From NCBI GenBank assembly GCA_914767715.1, contig OU612071.1, positions 10,897,493 through 10,957,492 on the forward strand: 60,000 bases of DNA, written 5' to 3'. The position numbers and the translations under genes were made by a program. The notes below the pieces were generated by a model, which was given only the letters and a program-made list of their open reading frames with translations, had not been told where the DNA came from and made no database searches. The stretch comes from Membranipora membranacea (Eukaryota; Bryozoa; Gymnolaemata; Cheilostomatida; Membraniporidae). This document shows positions 1-12,900 of the stretch, in pieces (position 1 is the stretch's first letter; each line of letters begins with the position of its first letter).

Positions 1-259
1 CTCATCCTATCGCAGGCCTTTGCTATCTTTCCTTCGATTCTGAGAATGCCGTCTGATCATAGGTCATGGCAGGAGTAGCTTGGCTTTTCAGGAATAACCA
101 TTTCAGATATTTGGAAATTTTGAAAAGTTATTGAATGTCATTTTGATTAACATGGGTTGTTTTGAACTTTCAGATCTGAGAAAATGCCCAGCCCCAACAG
201 AATGAAAAAAAGTAAAGGCCAATAAAAACTTCATGAATTTATAATGTTTTATGATTTAG

Positions 260-3200
260 GCAGCGTTTGCAGCTAAATCACGTAATTTGTTTGAGTATAA
301 GAAGCTTATAGAGAACAGAGGAATATCGTGGAGCGTCGGGGGAGATGAGGATATACGTACTGTCTTCACTCTGCCTAGTAAGATACCTACCATGCAGTGC
401 ACTCCACTTAATTCAAACCTCTGTGGACTATAAAAATTTGTCCTAGTTAAGCAGAGTCTGAGTTAAGTGACATTAGAATGTATTGAGATCTGGCTGAAAG
501 GACCAATATTCCTAGCCTGAATTATAAAGTCTGAATTAACCAGCTTACACTGTAGATTCATGTTTATATCTTTACACCGCTGTCAGGATAACCCCCCTCC
601 CTCAGCGGTAGAACACACCCCCCTCCCTCAGCGGTAGATAACCCCCCTCCCTCAGCGGTAGAACCCCCCTCCCTCAGCGGTAGAACACACCCCCCTCCCT
701 CAGCGGTAGATAGCCCCCCTCCCTCAGCGGTAGAACCCCCCCTCCCTCAGCGGTAGAACCCCCCCTCCCTCAGCGGTAGAACCCCCCCTCCCTCAGCGGT
801 AGAACCCCCCCCCCTCCCTCAGCGGTAGAACACACCCCCTCCCTCAGCAGTAGAACCCCCCTCCCTCAGCGGTAGATAGCCCCCCTCCCTCAGCAGTAGA
901 ACCCCCCCTCCCTCAGCGGTAGAACCCCCCCTCCCTCAGCGGTAGAACCCCCCCCCTCCCTCAGCGGTAGAACACATCCACAAACCTCATAGTCGTTCCC
1001 ACTATCCTCCAACTCAAATTGTGTACTAAAGACTCTTCCCTCCTCAGTAGCTAATAAATTATACCCCCCCCCCGCCTTAGACGGATTATTAGCCTGTTTT
1101 CTTGTAGATATGTTGAAGCTCTATAACCCTAACCTGCGAGGATTCTCTACTGGTGATATTCCTGCTTCATGTCAGGATAACAAAAAATACGCCAAACAAG
1201 TCGCTGATAATGTCGCAGCGTCCGGAGCTTTGTCTATGTAAGTGTGTATTATAAAATATGCCGGGAGCTAAGTCTATGTAAGTCATCATTATATTACCTG
1301 TCAGGAGTGAAGTCTTAGTTATTATTCTGACTGTACACAAAACTCACTACAAGGGGTCCCAGCAATGGGCCATGTAAGGCCAATAACCCTAAAGCTATGC
1401 TGTGTGTCTAGGGTGGCAATGGTGGAATGGAATGTTCTGTGGGATGAGAAAATACAACTCCGAGTAGTGAATCGCGGGCTATCTAATTAAAGCCATCAAC
1501 TCACTCATTTTTTGGGGCGGTGAGATGGCTCAATCCGTTAGCTCGCTTGTGATTGGTAGGAGTTGGGGGTTCGAGTCCCACTGGGGAAGCTCACAAGGTT
1601 GTTTATTCCGGCCCCCAGCACCCTGGGTGTGGGGTGTATGTATACCTCTCCTTGTTATGTATATGCGTATACTAAGTGATTATCAAGCTTCGAACGTCAA
1701 ACATTGAGGAGGCAATGACAACTATTCCAGCTCATTAATTTTCACTCGTCAACTATTAAACACCTTTTGTCCTTTACCGGACTTTATGTTAAACTTACTG
1801 TTGTTTGGTCGTGCAGCTAATTGTAAGATTAAAATTAGCTAAAATGAGCTAATATTTCATGTTTTTAACTGGTGATTAAAAGTCCTCTTCAAACGTTAAT
1901 TATGATTATTTGGCTGGTAGATAATCCAATTTCATCACGAAATATTTGAAATCTGAACTGAGTTGTTGTGTAACAGATGATATGATAGCCCAGTCTAGTC
2001 TACTTATACGTAACAACAGTGAAATCTAACTCCCACCTTTGTGAGACACACTCAGATATTATCACAGAGTGAGGATCCTTACTCTGTGATATTATGTTTT
2101 TATTTCCACTACTTATTAACCTAATAACTCATTCTCATGCACTCGGATATTAAAATATGAAACATGAGGCTCGAAATCCGCAGATAGTACTTCACCATTT
2201 AGCGAAGCAAACTTACATGCAGTCGTCAAATAGGTTTAATGACATTGTACTAGACAGCAAACAGAAAAAAATGTCTATATATTATTGTCAATCATTCTGT
2301 CAACAACATCAGACAGATTTCAATTTTTTCTCTTTCAATGGCTTTCAAACCCAGACCGATTGTCCAAAGTTTTTCTACCAGTACATCGAAAAGTTGTGTC
2401 CTTCCATCCGTGCTAGATAACCAAAGACCAAGTCAAGTCTGTTTGCCATGTCATCCAGCACAGAACATCTGTCCTAAGTTTATGTCTATCAATCAAAAGT
2501 ATTTGGCAGTTTGACCCTGGCTGTTCAGTTCTGACTTTCTGTCCAATTATGCCATCTTCAGGCATGGAAGGAAGGACAGGAATCTCATGCACAAATATAC
2601 AGATGCAAGACAATGAGAAAGTTTTGTCTCATGAAATATCATATGATATTATTTATATTATATTATATTACACTGTAATATAAATTATACTATATTGTAT
2701 TATATATTATCATGTAAACTGACCGTATTGCTCTGTTGCACTTTTAGGAATATATCCGATCAGGCTCACAGCCTAGTGGAGAAGATGAAGGGAGATGTAG
2801 AGATAGACTTTAACTCTGACTGGAAGTTAGTCACTCTCTATATAGGAGGTAACGATCTGTGTGAGGTCTGTAAGCTTCAGGTAAGATACATGATAAAAAT
2901 TATAATAATAATACCAATTTTATTTTCTGATCAAGTCATAAATGACACATAAGACTGTGACACATAAGACTGTGACACATAAGACTGTGACACATAAGAC
3001 TGTGACACATAAGACTGTGACACATAAGACTGTGACACATAAGACTGTGACACATAAGACTGTGCATAAAGAAAATATTGTGATGCGTCAGGTGAATTTG
3101 TTAAAAATATTGTTATCAAGTAGGACAGCTCTAGTAAAGGTAAAGTAATATACAACTACAGACCGTGTATAAAACGACAAATAAGTACATATAATTGTAT

Positions 3201-6200
3201 GTGTGCAAGGCATTGTGGGAAAGGTGTACATCATAGTTTTAGTAAGAATCAGATAATATTAGTAGGGCTGTACATAAATGGACTGGGATCAACTAAATTT
3301 ATACAAATTTTTTATATCAATTCTATTGAAATTATTTAGCTGTGCATCTCAGGATGAAGAATATGAAATAATCTCTGAATTTCAGCTTAAATAATTCATC
3401 ATTTTAATTTATATTGACATCCAGACCCCAAGATCACACTGTCAAATTAAGTTGATAAGATAATATACCCATTTCATGACGCTCTGACACACTTTTGTCT
3501 GCGGGGATTGGAGATGCCACATTGGCCAGAGTCTGTCAAGAATCACTGTTAACACTTAGCATTGAGCTTCAATCGGTGATTTCCACCTTAAGCTTTTTAC
3601 CAACACTTTTTTTGGAATAAAATAAATGGGATGGCCTACAAACAAATTTGGGATTTTAGCTTGACCTAATTTTCACCTGTATCAAGGATATAATGGATTC
3701 AAGAAAGAATAATCAAACTTATTACTGTTGATATCTTGATGTATGCAGAGTAATATGATTTCGGCGTTGCCACAGATGTTATATATCCAGTGTATTATGT
3801 TATATATCCAGTGTATTATGTTATATATCCAGTGTATTATGTTATATATCCAGTGTATTATGTTATATATCCAGTGTATTATGTTATATATCCAGTGTAT
3901 TATGTTATATATCCAGTGTATTATGTTATATATCCAGTGAATTATGTTATATATCCAGAGTATTATTTTATATATCCAGTGTATTATGTTATATATCCAG
4001 TGTATTATGTTATATATCCAGTGTATTATGTTATATATCCAGTGTATTATGTTATATATCCAGTGTATTATGATATCAATATCTGCAGATATGTTTTATT
4101 TTGATATCGATATCTATATATATGTTGTATATAGATATATCAGATTATGATGATATTTGCGTCTATGTATATTTTGTATACATTGTATTATAATATCAAA
4201 GTCTGTTGATATTTTGTAGAACTACTCGTGGACTTCTTACACAGATAATATAAATGAGACACTGATATACCTAAGAGATAACCTCCCTAACACCTTAGTT
4301 AATGTAGTACCTGTGATGGATCTCTCTCTATTCTCAGGCCTCCACTCAGCGAATCTGTTTCCAATCAAATCCTGCAACTTATTCCACAGGTACGTATGGT
4401 CTGATATATGTATTAATCCTGCGTTTACTGATTCTGTTGGTGACTAGCCCTTGTGGTATGATTACTTCTGTCCTGAGAGAACTCACTCCCCGAATGCAGC
4501 TCTGGTACTAATTTTATTCTTTAAAGCCATACATGCAAACATTTAGAATATGTTGATAAGTTGTTGCAAGGTTGCTGGAATATTAGACTTGCCACTCGGT
4601 TTCAAATGACTATAAAGTCAAATTTTGAAATATTTGTAGAATGCATAAGCATAGCAGGACATGTGTGTGTAGTATGTCTTGTGGATTTTGGAGTCAACTC
4701 GCTCCGGAAAAGATTTTGCAATAAATATGTGTCTAGTTATACCAAGATAATTACGTACTCCGTACATAGGTTTTATTTAATGTTGCTAATCGTTATATTG
4801 GTAGACTTTTCTGCGCCTGTTCAGTGGGATCATATATAGATGAGACATCAGAGAGATTCGTAGAGTACACAAACTCACTACTAAGTCTACTAAACACTGA
4901 GCCTTATACTGAGCTGAATGACTCATTCTCTGTGGTTATACAGCCCTTCGATATCAATCAGCATGTCGTCAGGACTAAAGTAAGTCTGCTACTCAGGGGT
5001 GTTAGATTTCACCCAGGGGCGTAGTCTTACAAGTTTAAACTCTAGAAGTCCACCAAAGAATGTATTTATCATGTAGATTCGAAGGTTTAAAAGCTTAGAA
5101 AGGTATCGAAGTTTGTATCAGTTTCAGCATCTCAGTATCAGTCATATCAATTAACCTGTATTTATATCCTAACGATACGATAAATACAAACTCATCTCAT
5201 GCTCTTGGATTGTTGTGCTCAGTATGAGAACTAACTCAATGCCCCTATTTTTTATTAAATGAGAATTGTTGTCTGCTAAAATGGCATACTTTGACAACAC
5301 CAATTATATTCACTTGGTCAGTATACCCCCCCCCCCCCTCTTAGTTTAATAGGATCTTACTGACTATAGGAGTATAAGCTATGTTAGCTACATGCCTATA
5401 TACCTATAGCCATAAAACCAGAACAAAGCTTGTATCCATTTTCATTGACCTTGGCAGATACTTTGGATCATAATAATAGCACATTGTCCAGTATTGAGTA
5501 TGACATGGCACATAGCACCTCCTAGATCAAAGACTCCTAGCTTAGTTAAAGGGATGTAATGACTTTAAGTTATCAAGCATTCCGCTAAATTCCTTTTGCA
5601 GCCATTTGAGCTATTTAAAAATTAGCCTTATCTCAAAAACAAGAAAAAATGACCTTTGAGATAAGGAGATTTAAAAGTGGCCTTTGAGATAAGGAGATTA
5701 AAATCTGAGCCTCATCAATTTATTTTTGGTCATGTAATATACTACATTGTATTTTAATGGTATATAAAATTATTCATTGATGTTGTAGAATGGAAAAGTG
5801 GATTTCAGTTATACGGCTCCAGACTGCTTCCATCCTAATGCCAAAGGTCACTCAATGATGGCGCAGGGACTGTGGAATAATATGGTCAGCTGATTTTATG
5901 CCCATGACGAGATAGAAGATTGATTGACTACCCAGTCAGAGCAAAATATTCAAGTTCATCATTTCTCTCATGCTTGATATAGCCTAATTTAAAGCCTGCT
6001 AACATGTGCACACTCCTTTTAATTTTTTAAAGACTTTAAACTCAGCTGGCTAAGTTTTAGAGCCAGCTTACACTAGGTCACCCCAAAACATGGTTAACTA
6101 AACATTAGCCAATATTACTCGTCCGAATAGGAAAGCAACTAGGTTGTTATGGTTTCCGAATCTGTAATCACAACTGCAGGAGTAATCAATAATCCAGAAA

Positions 6201-8131
6201 ACCCATATCTCTCTGTAGCCAATATTCTGTTTGTATATAATTATATAGTTTGAAGGTGCGGGGAGGAAAAGGCTATCATTTTATGACAGCGATGTTTGGA
6301 TTTGTCCTACCCTCAAACATCCGTATATCTACACATACGGTAACAGTGATAAGACACCGACTAAGCTGTATGAGGAGGATGAGACGACTTCTGAGCAGGT
6401 GAGTACATAGGATCATCCTTGATTTCTTCTAGCTATAATATAAACAGTTTGGCAGCTTGACATAACAAATAACTGGTCAGGATTGAACTGGTAGTTAAGG
6501 GGTAAGAACATGTGATCTAAAGATCCAGGTTCGAGTTCCGGCGCCATCGGTCATTCCTGATTTGGCACTGGCAAGCCATTCATCCTAGCCAGGTCTGTTC
6601 AGATCAGGACCTGAAGGTCTACTGTGTACTTGCACGCAGTATAAAGATCCATCTCTGCCTCTTCATAAAAAGAGTACGGGCAAGGTTATAGGGTCACTAC
6701 CCCAAACACGCCACCTGCCCACCTGCCCGTTAAATAGGGCGGTCAAATAAGACCTATGTGCAAAGAGAGAGATAGAAAATATTTCATTATGGTAACAATT
6801 ACAGGAAACAGATGGACTGCATGATGTAATTTTGAAAAATTGCGACTGAAAATAAATCACATATATCCCTGCATAGCTTCATTGTACCATGGTAAAAGCT
6901 TTGCCCCTCATTGCATTCATTCTAGTAAAGTTATCACTGTTTCATATAGTCATTAGATATGCCGGCCGAAGGAGTGAATATCCCTGCAGAGGGAGTGAAT
7001 GTACCAGCAGGGAGAGGAAAGGATCAAAAGGTCGGCAGTGAGAAGGTCAGAGGTGAGAAGGTCAGGCTTGAAGATGAGAAGATGAGACTATTCTCTGATG
7101 ACTTTCATGGAGCACCTGCTCTCATCAGTGGACTGTTTATCGGTGAGTACCCGCTCTCATCAGTGGACTGTTTATCGGTGAGTACCCGCTCTCATCAGTG
7201 GACTGTTTATCGGTGAGTACCCGCTCTCATCAGCGGACTGTTTATCGGTGAGTACCTGCTCTCATCAGTGGACTGTTTATCGGTGAGTATCCGCTCTCAT
7301 CAGTGGACTGTTTATCGGTGAGTACCCGCTCTCATCAGTGGACTGTATATCGGTGAGTATAGAGCACCTGCTCTCATCAGTGGACTGTTTATCGGTGAGT
7401 ATTACATGCTCTCATCAGTGGACTGATTATCGGTGAGTACCCGCTCTCATCAGTGGACTGTTTATCGGTGAGTATTTCATGTATCAGTAGTTAGTATGAT
7501 ATGAGCACAGAGAAAGCAGCCCTACTCTGTGGCAGGGCTACATAAGTATCAGTTACATCATTTTTTGAGGTTACCCTTCTGGTTTGGATAATTGACCCAT
7601 TGACATACAGCCTTGATCAAGTTTGATCTTATTTGCCTCCCTTTCGAGTCGCTCCCATTTTACTCTGTCTTTTGATTACATATCGAGGGGAAGCAACTCC
7701 AATTATATGTACAGGCAGATTTGCTAAAGTTTGGGATAACTTCCTGCTTGATCAACCTTAAAGGATGAAAATATTCGTAGATTGAAATTTAGTGACCTGA
7801 CCAAGAGGTGTTGAATTCATGGCAAATCATACTAGCAAATTTTAATTTTTCTTTAAATTACTTTATAATGAGCGATCATCGAGAAATTCGCCAAAATTTA
7901 ATTATTAGGGCTATATTATTAATATAATATTTAGTGAAACTTCCACTTCCAATGGAAAAACTTTAATTCCCACAATTAATACACCTGATGATTTTTTTTG
8001 TGACTGTAGGTATGTGCTCTGTGGTATCGGTAGTGGTTATGATAATCGCTGTACATGGAAAGATTACATCACGTCGTATTACTATCAATACTGAGAGTGA
8101 GGGCTTAGTACGCAACTACTCATCTATATAA
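260..8131 (+). CDS. PLB1: Phospholipase B1-like membrane GDSL lipase, copy A (5' partial)
   Basis: Nine coding exons, all phase-consistent: 260-377, 1108-1237, 2748-2880, 4220-4389, 4805-4979, 5789-5884, 6249-6398, 6950-7142, 8010-8131 (428 codons plus stop). The exon carrying the nucleophile Ser block (GDS) must lie upstream of base 1, so the gene is truncated by the window edge, not broken. Visible family blocks: RGISWSVGGDE, the oxyanion block TLYIGGNDLCEVC, and the catalytic Asp/His block APDCFHPNAKGH. The protein ends in a charged stalk with a short internal repeat (PAEGVN), one hydrophobic helix (GLFIGMCSVVSVVVMIIAV) and a short basic tail, so it is a type I single-pass ectoenzyme. Known role of the family: removal of both acyl chains from glycerophospholipids at the outer cell surface. 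Mammalian PLB1 has four lipase repeats; this has one. Exon sizes 133 and 96 are identical to those of the downstream paralogue. The eighth exon's donor is tandemly duplicated. Function is by homology; the exon chain is well supported. Confidence 0.88.
583..975. repeat. C-rich minisatellite in PLB copy A intron
   Basis: About 16 copies of a 22-30 base unit built on CCCCCCTCCCTCAGCGGTAG with variable C-run length and an optional ACACA insert. One strand is almost free of G except in GCGG, so the other strand has repeated G-runs that could form quadruplex structure. Confidence 0.9.
1511..1700 (+). mobile_element. tRNA-derived SINE, family 1
   Basis: A tRNA-like head with an A-box-like stretch (GATGGCTCAATCCGTTAGC) and a near-perfect B box (GGGTTCGAGTCCC) is followed by a non-tRNA body containing GGCCCCCAGCACC. 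The stretch from the B box to the CCCCCAGCA block is shared with a second copy near 35.8 kb, including TCCCACTGGGGA and CAAGGTT. The acceptor stem does not close, so it is not a functional tRNA gene. Confidence 0.65.
2936..3066. repeat. 15-bp minisatellite
   Basis: Eight head-to-tail copies of ACACATAAGACTGTG, nearly identical, beginning about 60 bases inside the intron that follows the GGND exon of PLB copy A. The unit is divisible by three, which creates spurious open frames on both strands. Confidence 0.93.
3776..4076. repeat. 21-bp minisatellite
   Basis: About 14 copies of TTATATATCCAGTGTATTATG, nearly identical, in a PLB copy A intron. Because the unit is 21 bases all three frames stay open and give long but meaningless reading frames. 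Each unit contains CCAG, an acceptor-like dinucleotide, but the array does not copy the adjoining exon. Confidence 0.93.
6470..6765 (+). mobile_element. tRNA-derived SINE, family 2
   Basis: Head with GGTAGTTAAGGGGTAAGAAC (A-box region) and a perfect B box (GGTTCGAGTTCC), then a body ending in GTACGGGCAAGGTTATAGGG and TAAATAGGGCGGTCAAATAA. The 3' half is matched in reverse orientation at 42.6 kb, showing a dispersed family. Lies in the PLB copy A intron after the exon ending at 6398. Confidence 0.65.
7119..7475 (+). repeat. Exon-edge repeat: duplicated 5' splice site of PLB copy A
   Basis: Ten copies of a unit of roughly 34 bases joining the last exon bases (CAGTGGACTGTTTATCG) to the donor GTGAGTACC. 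The first copy is the real exon end at 7142. Every copy keeps an intact ATCGGTGAGT junction, giving up to ten donors in a row. Slightly divergent spacers occur near 7360 and 7400. Confidence 0.9.
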
Positions 8132-9224
8132 ACTATAACATAAGCTGTAAACATTGAAGAGGATAACTGATTGCCTGTCTTCACTGAGCATGGCAGACAT
8201 TATGGATGCTGGGAGCAGGGAGTTTTGGACTTGTCCCAATCTCCCTGATTCGAGTGAGCGTTAACTGTATTTTGATTGGAAGAAGGTATGCGATGTCTCC
8301 TGTTTTAGCCTCCCAGTCTCCGACATACCATTTTTTTTAATTTACTTGCTTTCTTTCCCATGGCTCTCATAATTTTAGTTTTGTTGTGCAGAATAATTCC
8401 CTTCCCTAGAGTTCATATAATAAAGTAGGATTTTAATTTGGTCACTATTGGCTAAAACTGAACCACTCTGTATCTTATTTACTTAACATTTTCTGCTCTA
8501 AAGCTATAGGTTTTGCAGGACGCCTTACCCTCACCCCCTCCTGTTATACTTAATCCTGGCGGTACATCTGACAGATTTGATTTTTGGCATGGGCTCAATG
8601 ACAACTGCATTAAAAAATGTATGACTCTGAAGTTTAGCGAAGCACGTGAGTTGGGGAACAAAACTGAGGCAATACAATGTGCTGCTTTCATAATGTAATC
8701 AATCAATGCCTTTATCAATCAACACTTAGTCATGTGCATTGATACTTATTGTAAATCACACATTGTAATGTAAGTAAATACACAGCAGACACAATACAAA
8801 TATGTATTAGTGAGGTTGAGGACCTCTGCCCAGCTCCCGTACTGTGACTGAGATTGTGACTGTGATATTGTGTATGTCAGCATGTGACTACAGTGCGCTG
8901 ATTACATCTTAGTCAGGTGAGAGATTTGGCTCCGTTTGTAGATTATCTTATCAGTTTATTATCTGCGATGTCGGACTGTAAAGTGTAGGCCTGTATAGTG
9001 TAGGACTGTATAGTGTGGGCCTGTGCAGTGTAGGACTGTATAGCGTAGGACTGTGTAGTGTAGGATTGTATAGTGTAGGACTGTATTGTATAGGCCTACT
9101 TTGTCACTCTGAGATCGTACTGATCAAGGTCAGTGCTGAGATTCACTGATAAGTAAGACACTTTATACATGAGACCATGATCAGAGTGATAGGATATACA
9201 CCATCTCTTATCTCTACAAAAGGT
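8132..9224. other. Intergenic spacer between the PLB copies
   Basis: No supportable gene. AATAAAG near 8421 could serve as the poly(A) signal of copy A. Overlapping open frames on both strands at 8479-8718 lack any family resemblance. A degenerate 19-20 base repeat (GTGTAGGACTGTATA) occupies about 8978-9095. Confidence 0.6.
8975..9095. repeat. Degenerate 19-20 bp tandem repeat
   Basis: About six imperfect copies of GTGTAGGACTGTATA with GGCCTG variants, just upstream of the proposed PLB copy B promoter. Confidence 0.75.
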
Positions 9225-9319
9225 TATATAAATCTGTACCTGATATAAGATATCAGATCAGCTGCAGCCACTATTTGTACATTTCTACAGATCGCTCTGC
9301 AGGAGACGGACGGACGCAG
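9225..9319 (+). promoter_or_regulatory. TATA promoter and 5' UTR exon of PLB copy B
   Basis: TATATAAA at 9225-9232, then about 25-30 bases to a candidate start near 9258. A non-coding exon would end at GACGCAG/GTGAGA (9319/9320) and splice to the CTGACAG acceptor at 9967, just before the ATG at 9986. Order and spacing fit; no direct proof. Confidence 0.45.
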
Positions 9320-9985
9320 GTGAGAATATCCTCACATTCTATCTCTGTATCAGTATGTGTTTCTGTATTCAGTACGCTGCTAGTGTGCTAGAACAAGTTT
9401 GCTCCCTCTAATTAAAAATGTCGGGTATCAAGGTGCCGACTTTTGCAATATCCATCCTCCGCCACCACAGAGGGAACAAACTTGTTCCAGTAGACTGCAC
9501 CGAGAGTGGAATAATGTATTACCCCTATCTGCCTGACAGCAGTGGTTTTGTCTTCATGTTATGGTCACTGAGTAGTATTTTGCACTTCTGACAAAACAGT
9601 CTTGTAGCATTTATTATTTATTGATACTGGTGCACTTCTACGAATTATGTGATTCATTGCTCAATAACCATAAATATCTTACTGATGTCAATATTGTTTA
9701 CATTCTTATTTATTGGCGTCCTGAATCTTAGTGACTGATGCAAGAGAATTTTTGAATATTGTGCAACATAGAATGTTGGAACTCTGCACATTATCCTCTA
9801 AGCTCTAAATAACTAAGTTGCATCCCAGTTGTGTATGCAAATCAGTGCTATAATCTAGTACAGTCTGTTGACTATGTTGTCACTTGCAAATACGTATCTG
9901 ATTCTCCGTCGGTAGACCAGCTTATAACTTCCTATGCTGCCTGTGATAATCTGCTGACTGCTGACAGATTACAGAAGTCATCACT

Positions 9986-12900
9986 ATGAAGTATTTACTG
10001 ATCTCCATCAGTATAGTCTTAGTGTGGATATACACGGCTCAGGGTGAGTGTCCCGTCTCCTCCTCCTCCTCCTCGCTGTTATTGTACTGACTACTGTGTA
10101 CGGGAAACACCATCAAAACTCATAGAGCAAACTAAGATTCAAATGCGTGACATACCGTATGCATAAGGTTGCTAGTTGACAAAACGTCTCTAAATCAATA
10201 TTTTTATATGGATTTTAACAGTACCAGCTATATGTTTGCGCATATATCAATACTCTAATACTGTACCAGTAATCTTTGGTAAGATAAACACAATTATTGG
10301 AATGTTGACAACATACCCACAATGCAACATTGACCTGAAACTTCAAAGATCAGGTCAATCTCTGAATCTCAGACAACGCATCGACCTGATCTCATTAGAG
10401 TTATGGGAAGATTGCATTGTGGGATACTGATTGTCTCGTTTGAGAAGTGCAGAGATTTAGGTACAGATCTACCAAACACAGCAGTCAGCTACAGATGGAT
10501 GTGAGATTTATTATTCTGATTTCAGACTCAGAATATTGATCTCTTTATAATGTGTGACTCTCCTCCCTGTTTGAGTCTGAATCCTTTATTTTTCAGCGAC
10601 GACTGATGAAACTTATCTTGAGATCAAAGCCTTATTGGATCAAATAGAGCACAACTCCACATTAGCCTCCGAGTTTGACAAACACTTCAAAGTCTGGAAT
10701 GCGCTGGATTCAGGAATAAAACTACCAAAGTTTGATTGTAACTCAGCCAATGGTGCCAGAAGTAAACAGCGTCCCACAAGTGGTACGTCTGTCATATATT
10801 ATATTACGTCATGTCATTGTGTTACAATCAAGGGATAACGCTTGTAGTTGTAGCAATTTGCCTTCATAACCGCAACGGGTGATACATGCCATCCTTTCCC
10901 CACCTCCTCCCCACCCCCTGACCAAAGTCTGAAACAGATATACAAATTCCCTATATGTGTAATGTTATGAAACTTTGTTGGGATAGAATACAATAAGAGA
11001 TATGATGCTCGGTCCAATGTGACAAGCATTGTTCTTACAAAGATTCTACTAGAGTGGCTCTTACGTAGAGTGGCTGGGTGCTAATTATGATAATTTTACA
11101 ATTGTATTATGTGGTGGTTGTGCTGCACTGTGCCATCATTCAGATTTATATAATATAATACACAACCACACAATACACGGGCACGAAAACTTATTAGATT
11201 ACAATGCCAACATTAATGATCAAATCTAATGATTCCTGACCAATCATTCATTGAAACTTCATGGATCAAAATCAGGGAAGTAGCGTATACAAAGCTGTAA
11301 ATGAACGTCAGCAAGATGAGAATAACTTTGTAACTTTAGTCTTCTGATTACGACCTTTGATACTACTGTAAAACTGCTCTACATATCGATAAAAAATATA
11401 ACCCTTGCTCTGAGATGTTAATTCAGGGCTTTGGGATCTCGTGATACATTCTATAATTATTTGCATATTTACAGTAGTCAGTGTGTATTTGTATATTTAC
11501 AGTACATCAGCTCAGACCTGGAGATATAGATGTAGTTGCTGCTATTGGAGATTCTATCACTGTAAGTATCTGTAATAGTAGCCTGTCTCTAAAACCCTAA
11601 ACGTAACAACTGACTGCGGCTCTTTACTCATATTGATCCCCCTAGAATGGAATCCAGCCACATTCCACATGTATTGTGTAACTACTAGTCATATTGGTGA
11701 AATCAACTGACAGATATCTGTGGTCTTCCTTCTGCTGTACTATATTTTATATAACATCCTCCATTCCCTAATATTACATTCCAAGCTGTTAACTTTAATA
11801 TCTAAGCCCAAGTACTATACATGTCTGATGAGAGTTATATATGTTGTTGTTGCGTGTTTGTAGGCTTCATGTGGTAGCAAGGCTAGAACTGCTGCAGGCC
11901 TATTATTAGAGTATAGAGGTATATCCTGGAGTATAGGAGGTGATGGTAGTGTAGATACTGGTGTATACACAATACCAAGTGAGTATTAGAGGCCGATAAG
12001 AACATTGTGTACTCTCTCACCTTCTATGACCATTAGAAGAGAATTTTAGGGCTACATATTTATTGAGGTTTTCTTAAAGACATAATTACAGTAAATTAAA
12101 AGTAACTTGTTGGCCTCACAAACATTAAAGTCTACAGAAGGACCAAAGCAAGATATAGTATATATTTTGACACTGAAAATATTCATAGCTCTTCCGGGTA
12201 AATATTATGTGTAGGTTTAGAAATTGTCTATGAGGTTTCAGAATCTAGTGTTGTACCAGCGCAATATGCTACTGCCATTAAAATTCATATATAAAATTAA
12301 CTTGAATAAGAACATATACATATGCGTGGTGGTCCATACTTTATAATGGGTAGGATAATAAAATGAGATCAAGTGTAAGATAGCTTAATTGCTTGTCTTG
12401 ATGCCTCTGAACCATTGTTATTGTCATTGTATTATTCTTCATTATGTAAACTGGAATGAACTTTACTGTATAATTTGACAGGGTGTGTTTTACATGTCTG
12501 AAGTTCATCTTGACATAATTTACTTCTAAGAACACTCAGGATAACCCCTAATTATTAGTTCTATATCTGAGAGCTGAAGTAGAACTGACGGATATCTGAG
12601 AGCTGCTATTCATTATTCGTGCCCTTACTCAGATCCACAAAAAATCACAAGATTTCTAATTCTCCGCTTCTCTCTCTGTAACTGTTCAGATCTATGGTCA
12701 ACTTGTGAATTCATTATTATTATATATTATAAGTCTACAAGTCTATAAGTCTACGCTTTAACTATAATCAGCTAATATATGATCCCTCCCGGTCAGTTGT
12801 GTTTGCCAAATGCGCCGCACAACATCCTAGTGAGCTTACGCCCCAAGCTCTTACACCTGCCTGCAGCCCCCCCCCCCCCGCTCAGCCTAGCCAACTTTTA

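Noticed and set aside
583-975. CRISPR-like regular array
   Set aside because: Units are head-to-tail with no unique spacers, and the context is an animal intron; the same applies to the other arrays here.
2931-3155. Frames on both strands repeating THKTV / SQSYV
   Set aside because: Artefact of a 15-base tandem repeat.
3743-4150. Plus-strand frames repeating YIQCIML / YYVIYPV
   Set aside because: Translation of a 21-base minisatellite in an intron of PLB copy A.
6485-6555. Functional tRNA gene
   Set aside because: The B box is perfect but acceptor and anticodon stems do not pair, and the segment continues into a SINE body shared with another locus.
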